Shown here: piece after piece, positions 34,987 to 41,329 of the stretch
Layout: each line of letters begins with the position of its first letter
Position numbering within the stretch: the first letter of the stretch is position 1
NCBI GenBank assembly: GCA_028282395.1
Contig: JANQHY010000202.1
Coordinates: 1-41,329 of the forward strand
Direction of reading: 5' to 3'
Length of the DNA stretch: 41,329 bases
Source of the DNA: Gammaproteobacteria bacterium
GTDB lineage: Bacteria > Pseudomonadota > Gammaproteobacteria > UBA12402
Program-made: the position numbers and the translations under genes
The notes under the pieces: model-generated
Told to the model about the DNA's origin: nothing
What the model saw: only the letters and a program-made list of their open reading frames with translations
The model's database searches: none

Positions 34987-35916
34987 TTAATCCTCTTCCT
35001 CTTCTGGTACCGACTCTTTTAATACTTTTAGTAAATTCACTTTCTCTGCAGTCGTCAGCTGGTTAACAAAATTTTCTACATCTTTTTCATCATATGATGC
35101 GAATGGCAATGATGAGCGACTTATATAACGCTCAATATCAGTCAAACTTTGATGGTTACGATTAATTAAATTATATAATACTGTCGCTTTATCCTTACCA
35201 ACAAAATAGGCAGAGATACTCGCTGTCACAATCGAGAATAGTATGATTCCTAATAACATTACCATAACCGCAATGACTCTACCCTCTGGTGAAACTGGCA
35301 CAACATCGCCATACCCCACCGTTGTTACCGTCTCCCATGCCCACCAGATGCCCGTTAGCGGGTCAGCAATACCTGAATCAAACGTTGAAACGATAACGCC
35401 ACTTAATGAGGTGACAATAAAAAAAATCATTAACGACATACCAATACGGTTGAGTGTCAAAACATCACGCGCACTGCGTATCCACGGCACAATGACACGT
35501 AGTAAAATCAATAGACGAATCACACGTAACATGCCTAAATTATGAAAATGCACATACAGCGATGGACAGGCGAGACCAATAATCACTAAATTAAGCCAAT
35601 TAGTACTAAAGTAAAGCCCTTGGCGTTTAACACAACTACCGAGAATAATGGCTTCGGCAATAAACGAGCTCCATACATACCAATTTAATCCCTGCGCCAA
35701 ACTCCCAGAAATTAGACGTTTGTGCTCAAGGTACCATTGCACCGGCAACCAAAAAGCGATGCAGAGCATGTACCACTCAAAAAAAACGGCTAAACGCCGT
35801 ACTGGTGGTGATTCACTCTTAGGCACCCCTGCCAAACCAATCACTCGCCGCATTAATATTTTTGCCATCGTTCTACTAAAAATTGTTACACTAGTGCCAG
35901 TATAACAGATACTCAT
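34987..35916 (-). CDS. Voltage-gated-type K+ channel (Kch/ion transport family)
   Basis: A 309-residue six-span channel. Residues 45-155 form S1-S4-like helices, with an Arg-bearing S4 (LRVIRLLILLRVI, about 130-142). The pore has the K+ filter TVGYGD at 199-204 between two spans. The cytoplasmic C-terminus (about 240-309) is charged and ends in an acidic EEEED. The start at 35916 has AAGGG at good spacing; an in-frame ATG at 35868 is the alternative. It precedes the adaptor-RND-channel operon in the same direction, 141 bases away. Confidence 0.87.
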   Translation of the reverse strand: MSICYTGTSVTIFSRTMAKILMRRVIGLAGVPKSESPPVRRLAVFFEWYMLCIAFWLPVQWYLEHKRLISGSLAQGLNWYVWSSFIAEAIILGSCVKRQGLYFSTNWLNLVIIGLACPSLYVHFHNLGMLRVIRLLILLRVIVPWIRSARDVLTLNRIGMSLMIFFIVTSLSGVIVSTFDSGIADPLTGIWWAWETVTTVGYGDVVPVSPEGRVIAVMVMLLGIILFSIVTASISAYFVGKDKATVLYNLINRNHQSLTDIERYISRSSLPFASYDEKDVENFVNQLTTAEKVNLLKVLKESVPEEEED

Positions 35917-35972
35917 TGGATAGCGCCCTTGTAAGTAAATACTCGCTCCCTTTCATGCCAAGTATCTCCATC

Positions 35973-36064
35973 GTCGTTGCGAGCGCAGCGAAGCAATTGT
36001 AAGTCTCAAATCACTATCAACACCGGTGCTGGATTGCTTCGGTGCTACGCACTTCGCGATGACA
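35973..36064. repeat. Dispersed palindromic repeat, full copy
   Basis: It starts GTCGTTGCGAGCGCAGCGAA and ends TTCGCGATGAC, with the ends in inverted orientation. The middle (TCACTATCAACAC, TGCTGGATTGCTTCGGTGCT) closely matches the copy at 17505. It lies between the K+ channel gene and a divergent unknown gene, outside any reading frame. Confidence 0.65.
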
Positions 36065-36144
36065 GGGGTAAGCAGGTATGTAGGCTTAAAATATAGAAAT
36101 GTTCATATATAGAACACCAATTTAAGAGATTTTATATTTTTTTG

Positions 36145-36172
36145 TTGACATAAGAAATACTATCTATACAAT
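36145..36172 (+). promoter_or_regulatory. Promoter of the Pro/Ser-rich membrane protein gene
   Basis: A perfect TTGACA (36145-36150), 16 bases, then TACAAT (36167-36172), about 30 bases before the GTG start at 36203. Confidence 0.5.
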
Positions 36173-36202
36173 TCTTGTAAGTTAAACAATAAAAGCAATA
36201 TT

Positions 36203-37654
36203 GTGCTGACAGAACGATCACGATCACCAACACCAGATCCGTTCTCAAACAACGAGAGTCCTCCACCTCGGAAAACATCGCGGCCTGAAACTTTTTTCGC
36301 CAACTCGCCGCCATCCGCAGACCCGCCAAAAATAAACAGTAATAATCCGTCCACTCTCTCTCCTAAAGATAAACCAAACTCTGTTCTACCCCCAAAAACC
36401 GTCAAGCCTGCCAACCCCGTCCACCAAACCAATAGCACTTTTAAAAAGAAAACTACCACCTCTGTTATTAATGACCGCCTAGTGGGAGAGGCTAACCGCG
36501 ACAATAAGCAGGTAAACTTCATTGACCTTTTTAAAGAGCCTTGTTGGTCAATCGGAAAAATAGGTCTGTTTGACGATCTGGTCCGCCTACTCTACCAAAA
36601 TTCAAGCATTATCAGCTTCTTCATGGAAAATGGCATTGGTCTTGATCTATCATCACTGCTCTCTGACGAGTGGTGGCTCTACTGTATAGAAGGGGCTATT
36701 TGGTTACTATGCTCCGCTCTGCTACTGCCAAAAAAACATAGAAAATGGTTTTTTAAAATATGCCGTCACTACTGGAGTCAATTTAAAAATAGCTGTCATG
36801 CAGCATTAGCTTTTATTTCATGCTTTGGCACTTCTATAGATGGCTTTCATAGTGACTACTTTTTCTGCATGTTTGGTTTTGGTGTAGCCGTTATGATTAT
36901 ACATAACATTTTAATTAGACCCTATCAAAACCAGATAGCTGAGCTCAAGAACCGAGAATTTTCCAATAGGAAGGAATTCTCAGAAGCCCTCGATAAAGTA
37001 TTGCAAAAGAAATCGCAACACTATCTTGCAGCAACACTATCGGGTTTCATTACCACCTTTTACCGTGAAACTTACCTTATTTTCATCACAAATTTATTCT
37101 ATAGCTTTCTGCATCATGGCCAAACCTTGATTAATCTAAGCCATCCTATCTGGTTGGCACTCTATCTTCCCATAGCTGCACTAGGAGCACTATTACAATG
37201 CTATCTAACTAACCGTGAAATTGCTGTGGCAAAGTATATGAGAGATAATCCTGACTGCACACGCGAAGATGCCCTAAATAAATTCAAGAGTGTTAATCGA
37301 ATTGAAAAATTCCTCTACGTGCTTGACCGAATAAAAGACACTGCAAAAACACTTGCGTTTGTTTTAACTTTATTAACGTTAACCGGATTAATACCACATA
37401 TTGCCGCTGTGGTAACAATTGTTGCCACAGTATTGCTACTAAAATTCGCCATTAACCGATACTATAAATCTAATGATGACAAGCAATCGAGCAATATAGC
37501 CAAACAGAATTTCTTTAATGAACAGAATAAAGTCGAAACCGAAATTAATAAAAGCGAGGGTAGTGACCTGACAACGAGTAAGAATGATGATGATATAGTT
37601 GACAATGAACCTAACAGGAGCTCAAACTCGCAGACACCAACGATTCTCCAGTGA
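36203..37654 (+). CDS. Pro/Ser-rich multi-pass membrane protein, unknown
   Basis: A 483-residue protein I do not recognise. Residues 1-90 are disordered and rich in Pro, Ser, Asn, Lys and Arg, with SP and PP motifs and no signal peptide. From about 155 come five or six hydrophobic segments (about 157-175, 199-238, 275-300, 315-333, 382-413) separated by a charged helical stretch at 240-270. The last 65 residues are acidic and Asn/Ser-rich. GTG is the only early start and has no clear ribosome binding site, but a good promoter stands just upstream. Its 3' end overlaps the convergent bioD by 44 bases. It could be an effector or lineage-specific membrane protein. Confidence 0.65.
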   Translation: MLTERSRSPTPDPFSNNESPPPRKTSRPETFFANSPPSADPPKINSNNPSTLSPKDKPNSVLPPKTVKPANPVHQTNSTFKKKTTTSVINDRLVGEANRDNKQVNFIDLFKEPCWSIGKIGLFDDLVRLLYQNSSIISFFMENGIGLDLSSLLSDEWWLYCIEGAIWLLCSALLLPKKHRKWFFKICRHYWSQFKNSCHAALAFISCFGTSIDGFHSDYFFCMFGFGVAVMIIHNILIRPYQNQIAELKNREFSNRKEFSEALDKVLQKKSQHYLAATLSGFITTFYRETYLIFITNLFYSFLHHGQTLINLSHPIWLALYLPIAALGALLQCYLTNREIAVAKYMRDNPDCTREDALNKFKSVNRIEKFLYVLDRIKDTAKTLAFVLTLLTLTGLIPHIAAVVTIVATVLLLKFAINRYYKSNDDKQSSNIAKQNFFNEQNKVETEINKSEGSDLTTSKNDDDIVDNEPNRSSNSQTPTILQ

Positions 37655-38312
37655 GTGCCTCTAGAGACAAATAATCCTCTACTGCCGCCTGAAATGGCAC
37701 AACACCAATACATGGCGCTTTAATCCACTGTTCAAGCGTCATGATATTCGCAGCAATTTCAGCGCTGTCAGGATAGAGACAGTTAGCCACCCAGCCACAA
37801 AGTGTTAACCCGGCACGTTCAATTGCTTCAACAGTAAGCAAACTATGGTTTAGGCAACCTAATTTAATTCCGACAACTAAAACAACTGGCAACTGAAGTG
37901 TCTTAACAATATCTGCCACCGTTTCATGCGCATTAAGTGGCACATGCCAACCGCCGACCCCTTCAACTAAATGGTAATCGGCTGAATGGGTAAACCCTGA
38001 CAGCAGTTTAGCTGTCACTTCGGCTACGGCCAATTGACTATTCACTTTCTCAGCAGCAATATGTGGCGCAATCGCTGGTTCATACGCAAACGGATTAATC
38101 TCTTCATAAGGCAACTTGACTGTTGCCGCCTCTGCCAACTGCAAGGCATCATCATTATATAACTGGCCTTGACGCCGATGACATCCGGAAGCAATTGGCT
38201 TAAAAGCTAAAGTCTGATAGTTCCTACGCTTCAATGCTTTCAGCAATCCCACTGTAATAGTCGTTTTACCAACCTCAGTATCTGTTCCGCTAATAAAAAA
38301 TCGTTTTGTCAT
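37611..38312 (-). CDS. bioD: Dethiobiotin synthetase
   Basis: A 233-residue BioD, closing the ureido ring of dethiobiotin from diaminopelargonate, CO2 and ATP. The P-loop is GTDTEVGKT near the N-terminus (FFISGTDTEVGKTTITVGLL). KPIASGC and VEGVGGWHVPL are the substrate-binding stretches. It is the last gene of the overlapping bio operon; its ATG shares one base with the bioC stop. Its 3' end overlaps the convergent unknown gene at 36203 by 44 bases. Confidence 0.94.
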   Translation of the reverse strand: MTKRFFISGTDTEVGKTTITVGLLKALKRRNYQTLAFKPIASGCHRRQGQLYNDDALQLAEAATVKLPYEEINPFAYEPAIAPHIAAEKVNSQLAVAEVTAKLLSGFTHSADYHLVEGVGGWHVPLNAHETVADIVKTLQLPVVLVVGIKLGCLNHSLLTVEAIERAGLTLCGWVANCLYPDSAEIAANIMTLEQWIKAPCIGVVPFQAAVEDYLSLEALTGESLVSASLSSC

Positions 38313-39070
38313 TATCTCTGCACAATAAAAAATGCGATTGCATAGGTTAAACCATAGTCACTGTTCTCACCCGCCTGTTGAAACATCTGGCGTAATTTAC
38401 GCTGACTTAACAGACCACGCCGATAACGGTGATGCAGTAAACAGTTTGCCCCTACCCGCTTAATCGATCGAAATGCCTGCAATGGGGAATCAAATTTAGT
38501 TGCGTAATTTTCCAATTTCGCTGTTAACAGAGTGAATGACTCACTCTGTAGCAATGCGCGAATCTCTTCATAGTTGGCAAAACGATTACGATATCGCGGA
38601 TCAATTTCGTCGAAGGTTCCTGCCACCGGCAGCGTAAAAGCAAAATGTCCGCCAGGCACCATCTGTGAGTAGAGCCGCTTTAGGGTCCAGCGCAAATCAA
38701 CACTCCACTGCAGTGACATATTCGCAATGATCAAATCGATGGTCTCACTGGGAAAAAGCGCATGATTAAAGTTACCAAAACAGACATTGACTCCGCGACA
38801 AGTGAGTTTACGCCGCGCCTGTTCAAGTAGTCGATCCGCAATATCGACAGCCACCACCTGCTGACAACGAACGCCATCCAATAACATTTGCGTGCTTTCA
38901 CCACTACCGCAACCAAAATCGACAGCAAACTTAGCATGGTCACAATAGTTTCTCAGTTGCTCAATCAGCGTACGGGCAACTGTCGCTTGCAATGAGTTGT
39001 AGTGATCATAACTCTCTGCTGCACGGTTAAACGCTGCCTGAACCTTGGCTGGCACTTCATAGCTCATCAT
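38312..39070 (-). CDS. bioC: Malonyl-ACP O-methyltransferase
   Basis: A 252-residue SAM-dependent methyltransferase that methylates the malonyl carboxyl group so that fatty-acid enzymes can build pimelate. SAM motif I is VDFGCGSGEST at about 49-59, and IANMSLQW, GGHFAFTLP follow in the usual order. The N-terminus AAFNRAAESYDHYNSLQ is typical of BioC. It overlaps bioH by 14 bases and bioD by one, and shows the usual BioC length. Confidence 0.93.
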   Translation of the reverse strand: MMSYEVPAKVQAAFNRAAESYDHYNSLQATVARTLIEQLRNYCDHAKFAVDFGCGSGESTQMLLDGVRCQQVVAVDIADRLLEQARRKLTCRGVNVCFGNFNHALFPSETIDLIIANMSLQWSVDLRWTLKRLYSQMVPGGHFAFTLPVAGTFDEIDPRYRNRFANYEEIRALLQSESFTLLTAKLENYATKFDSPLQAFRSIKRVGANCLLHHRYRRGLLSQRKLRQMFQQAGENSDYGLTYAIAFFIVQR

Positions 39071-39782
39071 TATTGAGAAACCTCTTAATCATTGCCATGA
39101 ATATTTCATGATGAGTAACAAACGGCACATGGCCAGCGCCTTCGATAATTTCAATTACTGCATTGCTATTTAATTTTTTTAGTTCAGCAATATCGGTCTT
39201 TACCACCGCATCCTTTTGACCGAGAATATGTAATATCGGCTGCTCGATTTCTCTATAGCGATCGCGTACATCACTGGCAAATAGCAATGCCAAATAACTT
39301 CGTAACCATTTATTATAAAGTTTACTATTAAGTTGATAATCACTGAGATAATTTCTTACTTCAATATCACGATCAGGAAACTGTACCAAGCGAAAAAAGT
39401 AATCCATCATCTTCTCTGCATTACCGTTCAGACGTCTAGTTAGTTCACGCGCGATTGGATTACCAATTCCTAACCAATTGGGTGCAGCAGAGAATTTAGG
39501 TGTTGTTGACACTAATATTAATTTGCTGCATTTCTCTGGAAAACGATGACATAATTCTGTGGCAATTAATCCGCCTAATGACCAAGAGACAACAACTGAC
39601 TGGTCGGGGATATGCTCACTAAGATAGTTTACTGTTTCCGTTAAATTAACACGCGGTAAACAGGGTAGATCAAGTAAGCGGGCGCCAGAAAACCCGCCGG
39701 CAACATTCGACCAGACGCGACTATTAAATCCCCAACCAGGAAGAAAGACAATCGGTTCAATCTGACGAGTTAAGTTTGACAT
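39057..39782 (-). CDS. bioH: Pimeloyl-ACP methyl ester carboxylesterase
   Basis: A 241-residue alpha/beta hydrolase that removes the methyl group from pimeloyl-ACP methyl ester. The nucleophile Ser68 sits in SWSLGG; E. coli BioH has GWSLGG, so the first Gly of GxSxG is Ser here. The oxyanion region is FLPGWGFNSRVW, the acid Asp is in LGQKDAVV and the His in GAGHVPFVTH. It overlaps bioF by 26 bases. In E. coli bioH is unlinked to bioBFCD; here it is inside the operon, as in many other gammaproteobacteria. Confidence 0.92.
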   Translation of the reverse strand: MSNLTRQIEPIVFLPGWGFNSRVWSNVAGGFSGARLLDLPCLPRVNLTETVNYLSEHIPDQSVVVSWSLGGLIATELCHRFPEKCSKLILVSTTPKFSAAPNWLGIGNPIARELTRRLNGNAEKMMDYFFRLVQFPDRDIEVRNYLSDYQLNSKLYNKWLRSYLALLFASDVRDRYREIEQPILHILGQKDAVVKTDIAELKKLNSNAVIEIIEGAGHVPFVTHHEIFMAMIKRFLNNDEL

Positions 39783-40932
39783 AGTGCTCTCCTAAACAGT
39801 CAACCAATGTAACAATCTCCTGCTGCTGATGGTGACAATTAAGTGAAATACGAATCCGCGCACTCCCCGCTGCCACCGTTGGTGGCCGTACTGCAAACAG
39901 ATAGAAGCCAACTTGGCGCAATGCGTGTTGCAACGCTAGCGCACGTTGCGTATCGCCGACATAGATCGACTGAATAGGTGTGCTTACTTCACCCATCAAT
40001 GGCAAACCACTCGCTTTGGCACATTCAATAAAATAGGCAATATTTTGTTGTAATTTTTGCCGCCGCCATGACTCTTGCTGTAGCAATTGCAATGCTGTCA
40101 AACTGGCCAATGCTAATGCAGGCGGTAGTGCTGTGGTATAGCGATGACTCCGCGCAAACTGCAATAATGCTTCAATCACCTCATCGCGTCCCGATACTAA
40201 TGCTCCCATGTTACCTAATGCTTTTCCTAATGGCGTCACCACGGCAGTGACCTGCTGCTGTGACAGGTGATAATGTTCACAACCACCGCCACCGTTGTCG
40301 CCCAATACACCAATACCATGTGCATCATCAATGACCAGACTGGCACGATACTGCTGTGCCGATTGTGCAATAGCATCTAGCGGTGCGATATCTCCCTCCA
40401 TACTGGAGACACTCTCTGCCACTATCAATGCATTGCCATTCACTGTGGCTAAACGTCTATTTAAATCGGTAATATCGTGATGGTGATAACGCTGAAGTTT
40501 TGCTCGCGATAGCTGAATACCATCTAAAATCGATGCGTGACAAATACGGTCCGCCATGACATGACTATTACGCTGCGCTAACGTTGCCATCACACCCAAA
40601 TTAGCCAGATAACCGGAGCTAAAATAGAGTGCGCGATCACGGCCGCTAAACTCAGCAAAGCGCTGTTCTAATTCGCATTGGGGTGAGAAGTAGCCAGACA
40701 CCTGTGCCGATGCGCCACTGCCGACACCGTAATATTGCACACCATCAATCAATGCCTGTTTAACTGCTTCACTGGTTGATAATCCAAGATAATCATTGCT
40801 GGAGAAATTAATATACGCTTGTTCGGCAATGACTATGCGATTCTCATCACGTTGTGCAATGACATGGCGTTGGCGCAATAAGTTCTTATGCCGATAGTCG
40901 ACAACGTTCTGCTGCAGCGCCTCACTTAACAT
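39757..40932 (-). CDS. bioF: 8-amino-7-oxononanoate synthase
   Basis: A 391-residue PLP enzyme condensing pimeloyl-ACP with alanine. [11 protein letters not shown] and [13 protein letters not shown] are typical N-terminal stretches; Asp-Asp-Ala-His is in VIDDAHGIG; the PLP Lys is about residue 237 in [12 protein letters not shown]. The length matches family members. It overlaps bioB by 7 bases upstream and bioH by 26 downstream. Confidence 0.95.
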   Translation of the reverse strand: MLSEALQQNVVDYRHKNLLRQRHVIAQRDENRIVIAEQAYINFSSNDYLGLSTSEAVKQALIDGVQYYGVGSGASAQVSGYFSPQCELEQRFAEFSGRDRALYFSSGYLANLGVMATLAQRNSHVMADRICHASILDGIQLSRAKLQRYHHHDITDLNRRLATVNGNALIVAESVSSMEGDIAPLDAIAQSAQQYRASLVIDDAHGIGVLGDNGGGGCEHYHLSQQQVTAVVTPLGKALGNMGALVSGRDEVIEALLQFARSHRYTTALPPALALASLTALQLLQQESWRRQKLQQNIAYFIECAKASGLPLMGEVSTPIQSIYVGDTQRALALQHALRQVGFYLFAVRPPTVAAGSARIRISLNCHHQQQEIVTLVDCLGEHYVKLNSSD

Positions 40933-41329
40933 GTCACCGCTGAATCAGATTCTTCACCAACTGCTGTCATACCGAGCTTACGCAGCAACTTGCGATCAGC
41001 GCTGTTTGCCGGGTTACCGGCTGTTAAAAGCTTCTCGCCATAAAACATTGAATTCGCCCCCGCCATAAAACAGAGTGCTTGCATCTCTTCCGACATACCA
41101 TCACGTCCCGCTGATAAGCGTACTTTAGAGGTTGGAAATAGGATACGTGCCACCGCAACGGTGCGGATAAATTCAAAATTATCAATCTGCGGTGTATTCT
41201 CTAATGGCGTGCCTTTCATGGGCATTAAACGGTTGATTGGCACACTCATCGGTGTTTCTGGCAGTGCCAACAGCTGCATAAAGAAATCAACGCGATCCTG
41301 ACGCGACTCGCCCATCCCCATAATCGCAC
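40926..41329 (-). CDS. bioB: Biotin synthase, C-terminal part only
   Basis: The reading frame is open through the right edge, so about 134 C-terminal residues are seen of a roughly 310-340 residue protein. The stretch begins [15 protein letters not shown], matching the radical-SAM domain's GMGE motif, and has [17 protein letters not shown] and [36 protein letters not shown], which are highly typical of BioB. The 4Fe-4S CxxxCxxC motif lies outside the window. The operon is therefore bioB-F-H-C-D. Confidence 0.95.
   Translation of the reverse strand, partial: AIMGMGESRQDRVDFFMQLLALPETPMSVPINRLMPMKGTPLENTPQIDNFEFIRTVAVARILFPTSKVRLSAGRDGMSEEMQALCFMAGANSMFYGEKLLTAGNPANSADRKLLRKLGMTAVGEESDSAVTC

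Noticed and set aside
36160..36522. A 120-codon minus-strand frame opposite the Pro/Ser-rich head
   Set aside because: It is the complement of a Pro/Ser-rich coding stretch, which naturally reads Gly/Arg-rich on the other strand; no start signal.
1..41329. CRISPR array, tRNA or rRNA genes, insertion sequence transposases, prophage genes
   Set aside because: I found no regular spaced repeats, no tRNA or rRNA-like sequence, and no transposase, integrase or phage structural protein in the readable frames.

Overview
The window looks like chromosomal DNA of a moderately AT-rich gammaproteobacterium. The basis is a set of typical gammaproteobacterial genes: a BioH-type biotin operon, artPIQM under ArgR-like boxes, UbiK, a prfB with the enterobacterial-style +1 frameshift site, RecO, Pgi and HemC. 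Several unknown low-complexity or Pro/Ser-rich proteins, one with a eukaryotic-style basic motif, and an MFS-rich gene content suggest a host-associated lineage, perhaps Legionellales or Coxiella-like. That placement is inference; there is no rRNA or other taxonomic marker here.

Layout. 1-2.1 kb: the first codons of a gene leaving the left edge, a short-chain dehydrogenase, and a RES/Xre toxin-antitoxin pair with a palindromic promoter. 2.2-5.4 kb: a four-gene MCE/Mla-type lipid ABC transporter (STAS-permease, ATPase, MCE protein, auxiliary lipoprotein). 5.7-8.5 kb: an MFS carrier, an unknown membrane protein and an unknown hydrophilic protein. 8.5-14 kb: an RND pump with its adaptor, and a divergent Bcr/CflA-type MFS exporter. 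14-17.5 kb: a possible small RNA, a phosphopantetheinyl transferase overlapping pgi, then recO. 17.5-24.1 kb: a dispersed palindromic repeat, a Cys-containing secreted protein, ubiK, hemC, the arginine transporter artPIQM and an AAA/DUF4143 ATPase. 24.2-27.1 kb: prfB and an Asn/Gln-rich protein. 27.2-35.9 kb: an MFS transporter, a GNAT acetyltransferase, a small secreted protein, then adaptor, RND pump and K+ channel in one operon with a second K+ channel upstream. 36-41.3 kb: a Pro/Ser-rich multi-pass protein converging on the bioB-F-H-C-D operon; bioB runs off the right edge.

How the genes work together: the bio genes form one overlapping unit taking malonyl-ACP priming (BioC) and pimeloyl-ACP release (BioH) through to biotin (BioF, BioD, BioB; BioA not in view). 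ArtPIQM imports arginine, with three ArgR-like sites spaced by about whole helical turns. The MCE operon should move phospholipid between envelope membranes. The two RND systems lack outer-membrane partners locally. The most unusual points are the N/Q-rich protein with an NLS-like cluster, the RND pump translationally coupled to a K+ channel, the Pro/Ser-rich membrane protein, a repeat family with three copies, and two possible small RNAs.
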